A stretch of 64,000 nucleotides of DNA from Marinilongibacter aquaticus (GCF_020149935.1 NZ_CP083757.1:1178001-1242000); one strand, 5' to 3'; counted from the stretch's first letter, positions 41,826-52,003 are shown. The notes: generated from the sequence alone by a model not told the origin. A program made the numbers and translations.

Positions 41826-42593
41826 ATGGTTTATCAAACAAAACAAGAAGGGCAGTATACATACGTAGAAGAAGGCACTGGCAAACCGATGTTGATTTTA
41901 CACGGGCTTTTCGGTGCACTGAGTAATTTCAACGACGTTATCGACGGTTTCAAAGGACAATACAGAGTGATTATCCCCATGATGCCGATATACGATATGC
42001 CCATGCGACAGGCCAGTCTCGAAGGCCTTCTGAAGTTTATCGAAGGTTTTGTAGAGACCAAAAATCTCAGCGAACTTACTTTGTTGGGCAATTCATTGGG
42101 CGGGCACGTGGCCCTACTCTATTCTTTGGCTCACCCCGAAGATGTGGAAACGCTCATCCTTACAGGAAGCTCGGGCCTTTTCGAAAACACCATGGGCGGT
42201 TCTTTCCCGAAAAGAGGAGATTATGCGTACATCAAAGAACGTGTGGAATACACCTTTTACGATCCGGCTACGGCCACAAAAGATTTGGTGGACGAATGCT
42301 TTGAAATCACAAGCAGCATTCCCAAGTGCATGAATATCGTACAGATTGCCAAATCGGCACAAAGGAACAACATGGCGAGTGAAATCACGGCCATTCAGGC
42401 TCCCACGTGCCTCATTTGGGGATTGAACGATACCATTACGCCCCCACATGTGGGACACGAATTCAATCGTTTGATTCCGAATTCCGAACTTTATTTCATC
42501 GATAAATGCTGCCATGCTCCGATGATGGAACAACCGGAGGCTTTCAATTCCATTCTCGACAAATACCTGAAAACCGTGCATACAGAAAACTAA
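41826..42593 (+). CDS. Alpha/beta hydrolase
   Basis: The product has 255 residues from ATG 41826; TTG 41808 is an alternative six codons earlier. Oxyanion region LILHGLFGALSNF, nucleophile elbow LLGNSLGGHVALL (Ser), acid in WGLNDTITPP (Asp) and His in DKCCHAPMMEQPEAF: a full Ser/Asp/His triad. Substrate unknown. Its TAA overlaps the ATG of the CBS gene (TAATG). Confidence 0.9.
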   Translation: MVYQTKQEGQYTYVEEGTGKPMLILHGLFGALSNFNDVIDGFKGQYRVIIPMMPIYDMPMRQASLEGLLKFIEGFVETKNLSELTLLGNSLGGHVALLYSLAHPEDVETLILTGSSGLFENTMGGSFPKRGDYAYIKERVEYTFYDPATATKDLVDECFEITSSIPKCMNIVQIAKSAQRNNMASEITAIQAPTCLIWGLNDTITPPHVGHEFNRLIPNSELYFIDKCCHAPMMEQPEAFNSILDKYLKTVHTEN

Positions 42594-43243
42594 TGTTGAT
42601 CTCTGAATATATCGACCACAACATTCCTCTGCTGAAGAGTTCGGACAGTGTAGCCACTGCTCTGAATTACATGGAAGAATTGAAGCTCGAGCAATTGGCT
42701 TTGGTCGATGGCACGCACATTGTGCTGTTCAATGAACAACATTTATTGGAATACGATGAAGACCTGCTTTTGGATAAAATCCCTGCAAAGCATGTCGACC
42801 TGTACATAGAAGATTCGGCCCATCCGTTGGCTGCGGCGGCTTTGATGACACAATACGATTTGGAAATCTTGCCCGTTGTCGATGCCGACAACCAGTTTCT
42901 CGGTATTGTGCCAGGCCACACGCTTTTCCGGAAATTGATAGGTGTCCAACTCGAAGGGCATGGAAGTATTCTTCGGATGCAGATCAAATACAACGATTTC
43001 AGCCTTTCCGAAATCAGTCGGATCGTGGAGTCAGAAGGTTTTCGAATCGAAGGACTTTTCGTGGAAGATCTGAATGAACACGAATACGTTTTTATTTTGA
43101 AATTGAACAAAGCCGAGGCTTCAATGGCGATAAGCAGCCTGAAACGCTTTGGCTATAAAGTAGAACAAATCACAGGGCTTGACTCTGACCACAACCTGGA
43201 CAAAGACCGGTTTGGCATGCTCATGAAATACCTTGAAATATAG
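42593..43243 (+). CDS. CBS-domain protein
   Basis: The product has 216 residues from ATG 42593, overlapping the previous stop by one base. Two CBS repeats in the first 125 residues (NIPLLKSSDSVATALNYMEE; LMTQYDLEILPVVDADNQFL). The C-terminal part (IVESEGFRIEGLFVEDLNEH) looks ACT-like. Probably a nucleotide-sensing regulatory protein. Followed 3 bp later by NAD kinase, so the two may work together. Confidence 0.85.
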   Translation: MLISEYIDHNIPLLKSSDSVATALNYMEELKLEQLALVDGTHIVLFNEQHLLEYDEDLLLDKIPAKHVDLYIEDSAHPLAAAALMTQYDLEILPVVDADNQFLGIVPGHTLFRKLIGVQLEGHGSILRMQIKYNDFSLSEISRIVESEGFRIEGLFVEDLNEHEYVFILKLNKAEASMAISSLKRFGYKVEQITGLDSDHNLDKDRFGMLMKYLEI

Positions 43244-43246
43244 TCT

Positions 43247-44149
43247 ATGCACATCAGTTTACATGGTCGCGAATTTAAGCCAGTCGACAAACCATTGGTT
43301 CAGGCTGTCTTCGACGAACTTCATGCTCAAAAAGTATCCTTCGAAATCACCAATACTTTTTTGCCTTTTCTAAAAGCCGCAGAAGTAAATACCTATGGGG
43401 CCGAAATCATTTACGAAAAAGAAGATTTCATAAAGTCGGAAATGGTATTGAGCCTTGGAGGAGACGGTACTTTTCTCGAGACCGTAGGCTATGTGGGCTC
43501 CACTGAAAAACCGATTTTGGGCATCAATTTTGGTCGGTTGGGCTTTCTTACTTCCATTCAGCCTGCCGAGATTAAAGGAGCCATTTCAAAGATATTGAAC
43601 AAGCAGTATAAACTCGACGAAAGAACCATGCTGCACGCAGAATCTGAAATCGAGCTGTTTGCTCCCGAAAAGAATTTCGCCTTGAACGAAATCGCCATTT
43701 CCAAGACGGACACCTCGTCCATGATCATAATTCATGCCTACATCAACGGCGAATTCTTGAATTCTTACTGGGCAGATGGCCTCATGGTTTCCACCGCTAC
43801 CGGCTCTACAGGCTATTCGCTGAGCTGCGGCGGCCCTTTGGTTATGCCCCACTCCGACAATTTCATCATCACGCCCATTTGTCCGCACAACCTCTTCGTT
43901 CGGCCAATGGTGGTATCGAACGAAAGTGAAATTTCTTTGAAAGTAGAAAGCCGAAGCAACAATTATTTGGTATCCATGGATTCTCGGGCCAAGGTAATAG
44001 GCGATGTGGAATCGCTCATTCGGGTGAGCAAAGAAAATTTCAAAGCCAAGCTGGTCACCTTAGACGGAATGGATTTCCTCGACACCCTGCGTGCCAAATT
44101 GGGATGGGGCAAAGATGTCCGTAATCGCCTGATGAATACGGAACATTAA
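43247..44149 (+). CDS. nadK: NAD kinase
   Basis: The product has 300 residues. GGDG motif at 71-74 (LSLGGDGTFLETV), NEIAISK for ATP contacts, and DGLMVSTATGSTGYSLSCGG, the glycine-rich NAD kinase signature. Phosphorylates NAD to NADP. In a tight operon with the hydrolase and CBS genes. Confidence 0.95.
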   Translation: MHISLHGREFKPVDKPLVQAVFDELHAQKVSFEITNTFLPFLKAAEVNTYGAEIIYEKEDFIKSEMVLSLGGDGTFLETVGYVGSTEKPILGINFGRLGFLTSIQPAEIKGAISKILNKQYKLDERTMLHAESEIELFAPEKNFALNEIAISKTDTSSMIIIHAYINGEFLNSYWADGLMVSTATGSTGYSLSCGGPLVMPHSDNFIITPICPHNLFVRPMVVSNESEISLKVESRSNNYLVSMDSRAKVIGDVESLIRVSKENFKAKLVTLDGMDFLDTLRAKLGWGKDVRNRLMNTEH

Positions 44150-44216
44150 TTCCACCAAAGACAGTCAGCAATAATTCAATGAAACACAACGTTTTCTAGA
44201 TAATTTTCACTCAGGC

Positions 44217-45266
44217 ATGACGACAAAAGCTGTATTCCTTTTTACATCAATTGCTTTTCTGATGATCCATATTCCCACGCAAAAGAGTATGGCACAAGGG
44301 CTTTTTTCGCCCAAAAATCGTATCAATCGGTACACAAGTGTAGGCTTGGGAGTGGGCAGTTCGCATTATTATGGAGACCTGAGTTCGCCCAGTCCGCAAT
44401 TGTTTTATTACGGATTGTACACCAATGTGCGTTTCAATGTAAACGCCAATTATACCAAGCACTTCAATCCGAATACCGCTGTCCGTTTACAACTGGCCTG
44501 GGTTCGTCTTTATGGAGACGATTTCAACTATGCCCAGCGGAATATGAGCAAATTGTATACCAATTACATTCGGAATTTCAATTTCGTCAATGACGTGAAA
44601 GAAATGACCATAAGTGGGATTTTCAACTTAATACCCACCTACGATAAGGGTTCGAAAGGCCGATTGAACTTCACGCCGTATGTGACGATTGGTGCCGGCT
44701 TGATTGCCCATTCTCCAAAAACTTGGTACCGCGATGGAAACGGAGTGAAAAAAGTAGCCCTGAAAAATGCTGCAACAAACGGAAATGTGCTTCCTGGTGC
44801 CGGAACAAAATCGTACTCACTGGTTACGGCCGTGCTACCGATGGGTTTTGGGGTGCGTTGGAAAGTAAACAATAAAATAGATGTTTCGCTCGAAGGGAAT
44901 ATCCGCATATCGGGCACAAAATATTTGGACGACGTTTACCGCGACCCTTATCCCGACGAAACCCTATTGGCCAGCTATGTAGGCAGCGAAAATGCAAGCT
45001 TATCCAAAAGGTACGATGAGCTTGTGCATGCCAAAACCGGTAAAGACCGCCAAGCCACTTTGCAAGAAATTTATTTGAACTATGTCAGTCCAATTACTGG
45101 AGGAACAGCGACAACAGCCGCCGGTCAGATTGCAGAAACGCTTAGCTTTTACGACACTCGCCACGCAGACAGGGGCGGTTACCGATTCAATGACATATAC
45201 GCCACCACTCAAATTACAGTGAGTTATATCATAAGTGATATCATCAAATGCCCAGTGAATCAATAA
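44217..45266 (+). CDS. DUF6089-type outer-membrane beta-barrel protein (first copy)
   Basis: The product has 349 residues with a signal peptide (VFLFTSIAFLMIHIPTQKSMA). The family start GLGVGSSHYYGDLSSPS is followed by alternating strands (AVRLQLAWVRLYGDD; VTAVLPMGFGVRWKVNNKID) and a C-terminal barrel strand. Likely in the outer membrane. Followed 2 bp later by a shorter paralogue, and upstream of uppS-bamA, which suggests an envelope role. Confidence 0.85.
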   Translation: MTTKAVFLFTSIAFLMIHIPTQKSMAQGLFSPKNRINRYTSVGLGVGSSHYYGDLSSPSPQLFYYGLYTNVRFNVNANYTKHFNPNTAVRLQLAWVRLYGDDFNYAQRNMSKLYTNYIRNFNFVNDVKEMTISGIFNLIPTYDKGSKGRLNFTPYVTIGAGLIAHSPKTWYRDGNGVKKVALKNAATNGNVLPGAGTKSYSLVTAVLPMGFGVRWKVNNKIDVSLEGNIRISGTKYLDDVYRDPYPDETLLASYVGSENASLSKRYDELVHAKTGKDRQATLQEIYLNYVSPITGGTATTAAGQIAETLSFYDTRHADRGGYRFNDIYATTQITVSYIISDIIKCPVNQ

Positions 45267-45268
45267 GA

Positions 45269-46057
45269 ATGTACATTTTAAAACAAGTGTTTAAACACAA
45301 AACAAAGGCGTTTTTCATTTTGAGCTTGGTTCAAATGGCAGCAGTTTCGCAGGCTCAAACCTTTGAACTTGGTGGAGGAATCGGAGTGACACAATATAAA
45401 GGCGACCTCAATCCGAACTTTAACCCCTTGCTTTCTAGGCCAGCTGGGCATTTCCTTGGGCGATACAATTTTTCAAATGGCTTCTCTCTTAAGACAACAG
45501 GCCTTTTCGGTATGCTGGAAGGCAATGACAACCTAAGTCGAAACCCCTTGAATAAAGAAAGGCAATTCAAATTCAAAGCCTTGATTTATGAACTCAACCT
45601 CTGCGTAGAATACAATTTCTTTGATTTTCGACGCTACGGTACCTACCGCAATTCGGCCATTACACCTACTGTCTTCGCTGGAGTTGGCACCTATGGATTG
45701 GCAAAAAGAAAGTATTTCAACCATGGGGCCACCGATGGAGTTAATTATAATTCAAAGCTTTCCAACAGTGTAATTGTATACGGTATTGGTTTGAAAAGAA
45801 AACTGAGCCAAAACTGGAACCTCAGTGCCGAATTAGGAGCTCGTTTTCAGTATCAAAAAAAATATTGGGATGATATTGATGGAATAGGTTTCCCTACTGC
45901 TTTGGGCTCATCTCCACCGGGCTATCAAAATTCCCAGTATTTGCCCAACCATTTGACAAGCCCGAATACGAAAAGTGTACCCGACATGTACTTCTATACG
46001 GGAGTTACTATTTCGTATGTATTTTATGGTGTACGGTGTCCTAATCCAAGGCGATAA
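45269..46057 (+). CDS. DUF6089-type outer-membrane beta-barrel protein (second copy)
   Basis: The product has 262 residues from ATG 45269, two bases after the first copy's stop. Signal peptide ends near AAVSQAQ. FELGGGIGVTQYKGDLNPNF mirrors the first copy's GVGSSHYYGDL; further strands include YELNLCVEYNFFDFRRYGTY and AITPTVFAGVGTYGL. A tandem duplication of the same family. Confidence 0.85.
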   Translation: MYILKQVFKHKTKAFFILSLVQMAAVSQAQTFELGGGIGVTQYKGDLNPNFNPLLSRPAGHFLGRYNFSNGFSLKTTGLFGMLEGNDNLSRNPLNKERQFKFKALIYELNLCVEYNFFDFRRYGTYRNSAITPTVFAGVGTYGLAKRKYFNHGATDGVNYNSKLSNSVIVYGIGLKRKLSQNWNLSAELGARFQYQKKYWDDIDGIGFPTALGSSPPGYQNSQYLPNHLTSPNTKSVPDMYFYTGVTISYVFYGVRCPNPRR

Positions 46058-46060
46058 ACT

Positions 46061-46095
46061 CTTGTTTTATTTGCATGGCAATTTCACTACATTTG
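46061..46095 (+). promoter_or_regulatory. Bacteroidota-type promoter of the uppS-bamA-ompH operon
   Basis: CTTG (46061-46064) and TACATTTG (46088-46095), 23 bp apart, match the TTTG/TAnnTTTG scheme. The -7 box lies about 46 bp before the GTG start of uppS. Confidence 0.45.
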
Positions 46096-46141
46096 CAGTC
46101 CGAAAAATAAAATTAGCAAAACACGCCACGATTATCATCTT

Positions 46142-46894
46142 GTGAGTTTAGAAAACATTGATAAAGACCAGCTTCCAAAGCACGTTGCCGTAATTATGGA
46201 CGGCAATGGCAGATGGGCCAAAAAACGTGGTGCAATGCGTATTTTTGGGCACCATCATGGCATTAAAGCTGTGCGAGAAACTGTAGAGGCCTGTGGCGAA
46301 CTACAAATACCCTACCTTACCCTGTATACCTTTTCTACCGAGAATTGGAACAGACCGAAAATCGAGGTAGAAGGCATTATGCAACTGCTCATTGGCACCA
46401 TTGCCAAGGAAGTGCCCGACCTGCACAAAAACAACGTGAGGTTGAAGGCCATCGGCGATTTGGACAGCCTTCCGGAAAACGCCAGAAATGCATTGGAAAA
46501 GGGTTTCGAATTGACCAAAAACAATACGGGCCTTACCCTTTCTTTGGCCTTGAGCTACAGTGGAAAGTGGGACATCATTCAAGCCGTACGCAAGCTTGCC
46601 GATAAAGTTAAAAAAAGTGAAATTTCGCCAGAAGATATAAACGAAGCAATTTTTGCACGTTATTTGGCCACAGAAGAAACGCCCGACGTAGACTTGATGA
46701 TACGAACAGGCGGAGATCACCGTATTAGTAATTACCTGCTTTGGCAGTCAGCTTATTCAGAGCTCTTGTTTTTGGATGATGTACTTTGGCCTGAATTCAG
46801 GAAAGCACATTTTTTCAAAGCGATTGCTCTTTATCAACAAAGAGAAAGGAGATTCGGAAAAACCGGAGATCAAATTAAAAATGAAACCAAGTAG
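46142..46894 (+). CDS. uppS: Undecaprenyl diphosphate synthase (isoprenyl transferase)
   Basis: The product has 250 residues, GTG start at 46142. Catalytic Asp20 in VAVIMDGNGRWAKKRG, LYTFSTENWNRPKIEVEGIM, and the C-terminal DLMIRTGGDHRISNYLLWQS and ERRFGK boxes. Note GGDHRIS where most members have GGExRIS. It makes the C55 lipid carrier for peptidoglycan and O-antigen. First gene of the uppS-bamA-ompH-ompH cluster, a usual Bacteroidota order. Confidence 0.94.
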   Translation: MSLENIDKDQLPKHVAVIMDGNGRWAKKRGAMRIFGHHHGIKAVRETVEACGELQIPYLTLYTFSTENWNRPKIEVEGIMQLLIGTIAKEVPDLHKNNVRLKAIGDLDSLPENARNALEKGFELTKNNTGLTLSLALSYSGKWDIIQAVRKLADKVKKSEISPEDINEAIFARYLATEETPDVDLMIRTGGDHRISNYLLWQSAYSELLFLDDVLWPEFRKAHFFKAIALYQQRERRFGKTGDQIKNETK

Positions 46895-46899
46895 CATTT

Positions 46900-49530
46900 A
46901 TGCTAAAACGATATTTACCCGTATTTACGGTTCTGTTTTTTATTTTTTCTAGCAGCTCATCCTGGGGCCAATTTCGTATTGGTGTAGGTGCAGCCAGCAA
47001 CGCCAATACAGATCCAAAGGAGCTTGTAAACTACGGCGAGCCCAAGAAATACCTCATCGGCGGCATTGAAGTAACAGGTGTCAAATTCCTCGACCCCAAT
47101 ACCCTAATTTCTGTATCCGGACTTTCGGTGAACAGCCAGATCGAAATTCCGGGTGAAGCCATCAGCTCGGCCATTCGCCGTCTTATGGCCCAAGGGATTA
47201 TCGAAGAAGTGGCCATCAACGTTACGAAAATCGAGGGAAACAAAGTCTTTTTGGAAATCAACCTGAAAGAAAGGCCCCGCCTGAATAAAATCACCTTGGA
47301 AGGTATACGAAAAGGGGAAATCGAAACGGTTGACGACAAAATCAAAGAAAACCGAGGAAAGGTAATTACTGAAGCTTTGGTCAAGAATATTCAATTGACG
47401 ATCAAAAAGCATTATATCGACAAGGGTTTTCTAAATACGACTGTGCAAGTCAAACAAATTGACGACACCATTCGCGTGAACAATGCCACTTTGGTTTTCA
47501 ATATCAAGAAAAACGACAAGGTGAAAATTGACGACATTCACCTGACGGGCATCGAAGAACTGCCCGAATGGAAAGTGTTAGCCAAATTGAAGAAAACAAA
47601 GGTTCGTGCCCCATTGCGTATTTTCACCCCCTCGAAATTTGTGCCCAAGCAATTCAAAGAAGACAAGAAAGCTTTGGTCGATTGGTTGCACAAAAAGGGT
47701 TATCGCAATGCCCAAATTGTGGAAGACTCGGTGGTGCACAACGGCAACGACAATGTAGAGATTTACCTTTCGATGAACGAAGGGCATAGATTCTATTATA
47801 GAGACATTACCTGGTCGGGCAATTACTTGCACGCCTCGGATACGCTGGCCATGATTCTCGGCATCAAGAAAGGAGACCTGTACAATCCAGAAGAGCTGGA
47901 GAAGAAAATAAACGGCATTCCGCAAAACGACGTGAGTTCATTCTACATGGACGACGGCTATCTTTATTTCAGCTGTACTCCTGTTGAAGTAGCGGTAGAA
48001 GGCGATTCCATTGATATTGAAATGCGGATTTTCGAGGGTAAACAAGCCATGATCAACCGCATTATCCTGAACGGTAATACCAAAACGTCGGATCATGTGG
48101 TTTACCGTGAAATTCTGACCAAACCCGGACAGAAGTTCAGTAAAACCGACTTGATTGAAACCACTCAAATGCTTTCGAAGTTGGGTTATTTCGATCCGCA
48201 AAAAATTGAACCTGCACCGAAACCGCAAGCAGACGGTACGGTGGATATCGAATACAATGTGGAAGAAAAGTCGAATGACCAGATAGAGCTTTCTGGCGGA
48301 TGGGGCGGCCCGCAAGGCCTTGTCGGCACCTTCGGGATAGTATTCAACAACTTCGCAATCAAAGACGTACTGCATTTGAAAAAATACAGGCCTTTGCCCA
48401 AAGGAGATGGTCAACGTTTTTCGATCCGTATTCAAGCGAATGGTGGTTTTCAAAACTACTCTGTTTCCTTCACTGAGCCTTGGCTCGGTGGCAAGAAACC
48501 CAACTCGTTCTCGGTGAGCTTCTTCCACTCTGTGCAAGATTACGGCAAATTGCAGAAGCGTATAGAAAAACTGTACGGCAACAGCGGATACAACCCTTAT
48601 TATGGATACGGATTAGGCAGCAGTGCTCTTTACAGCGGTTATTTCAAAAATACAGGGGGATCGATCACCTATGGTAAAAGGCTAAACTGGCCTGATCGTA
48701 ACTTCAGCTTCAGCAGCTCTTTGTCGTACCAATTTTACGATGTGAAAAACAGTTATCTATTGGCCAATTTCCGAAACGGACAAGCTCATGATATTTCGCT
48801 ATCTGCCAATATTTCAAGATATAGTTTAGACAATCCACAATTTACAAGAAGCGGTTCTTCTATTGTATTGAACGCTTCATTCAATCCACCCTACTCATTG
48901 TTTGGCCAGAACAAGAGCAACTCGAATACGCAATGGATAGAAGGCCACAAGTGGATGTTCGATGCCGATTGGTACACACCAGTTGTGGGTAAATTGGTTC
49001 TTCATGCCAAAGCAAATATGGGTTTCTTGGGCCGTTATTCACAAAATGTGGGCTACAGCCCCTTTGGACGATTCGTACTTGGAGGTGCCGGTATGGGGCT
49101 TCAAAACAACGTGAACATTGGTGTAGAACTCATCGGTTTGAGGGGCTACAACGAGGGAATCGTGCATGAAAAAACCTATGCGGAGCAAACGGCAGAAGTA
49201 ACCGGACAGACCAGTTCAAATTCGCAAGTGAGCAGACAAGGCGGTATCATTTACAATAAATACACTGCCGAGTTGCGTTATCCTGTATCGTTGAACCCAT
49301 CGGCCACCATTTATGCCCTGTCTTTCTTGGAAGCAGGTAATAGCTGGGGCAGTTACAAAGATTTCAACCCATTTAAACTGCGTAGATCCGCAGGTATTGG
49401 TGTACGTGTCTTTATGGCTGCATTTGGTTTGTTGGGCTTTGATTACGGATACGGATTTGATCCAATACCGGGTGTGCAGGGCAAAGGCCTGAAACGTTTC
49501 ACATTCAGTATCGGTCAACAAATTCGTTAG
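46900..49530 (+). CDS. bamA: Outer-membrane assembly factor BamA
   Basis: The product has 876 residues. Signal peptide (LPVFTVLFFIFSSSSSWGQ), then five POTRA-like repeats (about 45-450; for example YLIGGIEVTGVKFLDPNTLI and INRIILNGNTKTSDHVVYRE). The C-terminal Omp85 barrel contains EPWLGGKKPNSFSVSFFHS. It inserts beta-barrel proteins into the outer membrane, with OmpH/Skp-like chaperones encoded next. Confidence 0.94.
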   Translation: MLKRYLPVFTVLFFIFSSSSSWGQFRIGVGAASNANTDPKELVNYGEPKKYLIGGIEVTGVKFLDPNTLISVSGLSVNSQIEIPGEAISSAIRRLMAQGIIEEVAINVTKIEGNKVFLEINLKERPRLNKITLEGIRKGEIETVDDKIKENRGKVITEALVKNIQLTIKKHYIDKGFLNTTVQVKQIDDTIRVNNATLVFNIKKNDKVKIDDIHLTGIEELPEWKVLAKLKKTKVRAPLRIFTPSKFVPKQFKEDKKALVDWLHKKGYRNAQIVEDSVVHNGNDNVEIYLSMNEGHRFYYRDITWSGNYLHASDTLAMILGIKKGDLYNPEELEKKINGIPQNDVSSFYMDDGYLYFSCTPVEVAVEGDSIDIEMRIFEGKQAMINRIILNGNTKTSDHVVYREILTKPGQKFSKTDLIETTQMLSKLGYFDPQKIEPAPKPQADGTVDIEYNVEEKSNDQIELSGGWGGPQGLVGTFGIVFNNFAIKDVLHLKKYRPLPKGDGQRFSIRIQANGGFQNYSVSFTEPWLGGKKPNSFSVSFFHSVQDYGKLQKRIEKLYGNSGYNPYYGYGLGSSALYSGYFKNTGGSITYGKRLNWPDRNFSFSSSLSYQFYDVKNSYLLANFRNGQAHDISLSANISRYSLDNPQFTRSGSSIVLNASFNPPYSLFGQNKSNSNTQWIEGHKWMFDADWYTPVVGKLVLHAKANMGFLGRYSQNVGYSPFGRFVLGGAGMGLQNNVNIGVELIGLRGYNEGIVHEKTYAEQTAEVTGQTSSNSQVSRQGGIIYNKYTAELRYPVSLNPSATIYALSFLEAGNSWGSYKDFNPFKLRRSAGIGVRVFMAAFGLLGFDYGYGFDPIPGVQGKGLKRFTFSIGQQIR

Positions 49531-49628
49531 TCTTAATAAATGTGAACGAACCAACCCTTTTCTGCTGAATACGGTCAAATGGTAAAATCCAAGACCCAGT
49601 GAATAAAATGGTTGAGGCGAAAAATGCA

Positions 49629-50159
49629 ATGAAGATGAAAAAGTCATTATTTTTCCTATTTTTGTCGCTCCTTTCGGTCAATGGGATTGCCCAAAAGTTT
49701 GGCTACATAGACTCTGATTATATTCTGAGCAAAATGCCAGAATACAAAGAGGCGGTAGAAAGCATGAATACCTATTCGGAAGAATGGGTGAAAGACATTC
49801 AGACCAAATACAGAGAAGTGGAAGGCCTTAAATTGAAATATCAAGAAGAGGAAATTCTGCTGACTGATGCCATGCGAAAGGAACGCGAGGGTGAAATCGC
49901 TCGAAAAGAAGAAGAAGTGAAAAACTTGAACAATCAGGTTTTCGGTTTGAATGGCCAACTTTTCTTGAAAAAGAAAGAGATCATGAAGCCCATAATGGAC
50001 ATGATCTATGTGGCTTGCGAAAAAGTAGCCCGACAAAAGAAACTCATGTTTATCTTCGACAAAGCTTCGGATTTGACCATGATTTATACCGATCCGCGTC
50101 ACGATTACACGGATTATGTGCTCGAGGCAATGGGTATTGCGGAAGAGAATAAAAAGTAA
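49629..50159 (+). CDS. OmpH/Skp-like periplasmic chaperone (first copy)
   Basis: The product has 176 residues from ATG 49629; ATG 49635 is equally possible. Signal peptide MKKSLFFLFLSLLSVNGIA. The mature start FGYIDSDYILSKMPEYKEAV is the OmpH signature, followed by a long coiled coil (GEIARKEEEVKNLNNQVFGL). Chaperone for outer-membrane proteins on their way to BamA. Confidence 0.92.
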   Translation: MKMKKSLFFLFLSLLSVNGIAQKFGYIDSDYILSKMPEYKEAVESMNTYSEEWVKDIQTKYREVEGLKLKYQEEEILLTDAMRKEREGEIARKEEEVKNLNNQVFGLNGQLFLKKKEIMKPIMDMIYVACEKVARQKKLMFIFDKASDLTMIYTDPRHDYTDYVLEAMGIAEENKK

Positions 50160-50191
50160 AACAGTAAAACAAATTAAACTAGATAGAAACG

Positions 50192-50749
50192 ATGAAAATT
50201 AAAGTACTTGCAGCCCTTTTTGCTCTGGCAATGCTGACTGGTTTCGGTGTTCAGGCCCAAGTGAAAATCGGTTACACGAATATTGACTATATCTTGACAA
50301 ATATTCCCGATTCAAAAGAGGTGCAATCAAAATTGGCTACCGAACAAGCTCAGTACAAGAAATTGTTGGATGAAAAAATCGGCGATTTCCAGAAAAATTA
50401 CGAAGACTATCAAAAAAATGCAGCTACAATGACTCCCGTAATCCGTCAGGATAAGGAGAAAAGCTTGCAAACTGCTCAAGAAGCCATCCAAGAATTCCAA
50501 CAGAATTCAGAAGCGGCATTGCAAAGAAAACAACAAGAGCTTTTGGCTCCTGTAATGGATAAAATCCAAGGTGCAATCGATGCCGTGGCAAAAGCAAACG
50601 GATACACTTACGTATTGAACTCTGATGCAGGATACGGCACAACTCCAGTAGTATTGGTTGCTCCAGATGGCGATAATATTACGGATTTGGTATTCAAGCA
50701 ATTGGGCGTAGAGCCTCCAAAAGCCGACGCTGGAAGCTCTCAAAACTAA
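50192..50749 (+). CDS. OmpH/Skp-like periplasmic chaperone (second copy)
   Basis: The product has 185 residues. Signal peptide ends GVQAQ. IGYTNIDYILTNIPDSKEVQ matches the OmpH opening, followed by a Gln-rich coiled coil and a C-terminal strand region (YVLNSDAGYGTTPVVLVAPD). Paralogue of the preceding gene, 32 bp away. Closes the operon with a terminator. Confidence 0.93.
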   Translation: MKIKVLAALFALAMLTGFGVQAQVKIGYTNIDYILTNIPDSKEVQSKLATEQAQYKKLLDEKIGDFQKNYEDYQKNAATMTPVIRQDKEKSLQTAQEAIQEFQQNSEAALQRKQQELLAPVMDKIQGAIDAVAKANGYTYVLNSDAGYGTTPVVLVAPDGDNITDLVFKQLGVEPPKADAGSSQN

Positions 50750-50767
50750 GATTTTAATTTGATGGAG

Positions 50768-50805
50768 AGCCTCTTTGACCTGTTCAAAGAGGCTTTTTCT
50801 TTTTA
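50768..50805 (+). terminator. Terminator of the uppS-bamA-ompH operon
   Basis: AGCCTCTTTG and CAAAGAGGCT form a 10-bp stem around ACCTGTT, followed by TTTTCTTTTT. Confidence 0.9.
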
Positions 50806-50815
50806 ATCTGATTGC

Positions 50816-52003
50816 ATGAATTACCTCATTGTCGATTTGAACATTACCTTGGATGGTCACAAGCTCGGCTTTGTGCAAGAAATGCTGCATTACCTTTCAC
50901 AAAAACAGTATGCTGACCACCAGTTCCACTTCCTTGTCAATGTTGATTTGGAGAAAGAGGAAAATTCAGCCGTTCGCGTGCATGCAATCGATAAATCGTA
51001 CCAGGCCAAATTTGACCGCCACAAAGGCTTGAAAAAATATCAGGAGCAGTGGAAATACATTCACCTGAAAGCCAGTCAACAATCGATCGATCGTGTAATT
51101 CTCATGGAGTTCGACCTTTATCAGGCGGCCATTGGAATGGACAAAAATTGTCATTTCGGCATTTCGGGTATTTGGTTTAGACCTTATCCCCGCCAACAGC
51201 CCATCGGGCTTTCTTTATTCGGCAAACTGAAATTCCCGTTAAAAAGGCAGCAAAAAAAGCTCTTGCTTCGCACGGCTTTACGCAACAAAAGACTCGACAG
51301 CATTTTCATACTCAACGATCAGGCTACCGTAGACAAACTGAATGCCCGACACGGCAACAGGTTTGCTTACCTTCCCGATCCCGTGTTTGAGTACAACTGC
51401 CCGTCACTTTCCAATATTCGACAACAATACGGAATTGATGCCGCCCGAAAAATACTTTTGGTTTTCGGCTATATCGACGACAGAAAAAACATTCCGAATA
51501 TCTTGAAAGCCGTGGAAAAGCTTTCGAGAGAAGAACAAAGCAATTTATGCCTGCTGATGGTGGGCAAGGTAGCCCCAAACTACCAAGAGCTTGTTTCACA
51601 GGCCATCGACAAACATAAATCGAATGCCCAACTTTTGCAAATAGACAGTTTTGTAGAGAACTGTGAAATGGAGGCTTTGTTTCAACAAAGCGACCTTGTG
51701 CTTCGCATGAACGTCAATTATTTTGCCAGCAGTGGAATTATTGGGATGGCGGCCAAATACAACAAGCCCTCACTGGTTTCGGATTACGGCATTGTAGCCG
51801 AATTGACCGAAAAGTATGCATTGGGCAAGATTGCCGATCCGCTGCACATCGGGCAAATCAAATCGGCTTTGTCTGATTTCCTAAATCATCCTGAAAAATG
51901 GACGGTAGACGGGCAAAACTATTTCCGCGAGCACAACACCCAAGCCTTCGTCGAAACGCTTCTATTTATAGGGGGTAGCAATCTCCAAAAATCACCCCGA
52001 TAA
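50816..52003 (+). CDS. Glycosyltransferase, GT4-like
   Basis: The product has 395 residues. The N-terminal half is divergent (MNYLIVDLNITLDGHKLGFV). The C-terminal half has the GT-B fold of family 4: KILLVFGYIDDRKNIPNILK, LCLLMVGKVAPNYQELV, and MEALFQQSDLVLRMN followed by SSGIIGMAAKYNKPSLVSD, where the usual Glu of EGFG-type loops is replaced by a Ser/Gly motif. No signal peptide. Sugar and acceptor unknown. Confidence 0.78.
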   Translation: MNYLIVDLNITLDGHKLGFVQEMLHYLSQKQYADHQFHFLVNVDLEKEENSAVRVHAIDKSYQAKFDRHKGLKKYQEQWKYIHLKASQQSIDRVILMEFDLYQAAIGMDKNCHFGISGIWFRPYPRQQPIGLSLFGKLKFPLKRQQKKLLLRTALRNKRLDSIFILNDQATVDKLNARHGNRFAYLPDPVFEYNCPSLSNIRQQYGIDAARKILLVFGYIDDRKNIPNILKAVEKLSREEQSNLCLLMVGKVAPNYQELVSQAIDKHKSNAQLLQIDSFVENCEMEALFQQSDLVLRMNVNYFASSGIIGMAAKYNKPSLVSDYGIVAELTEKYALGKIADPLHIGQIKSALSDFLNHPEKWTVDGQNYFREHNTQAFVETLLFIGGSNLQKSPR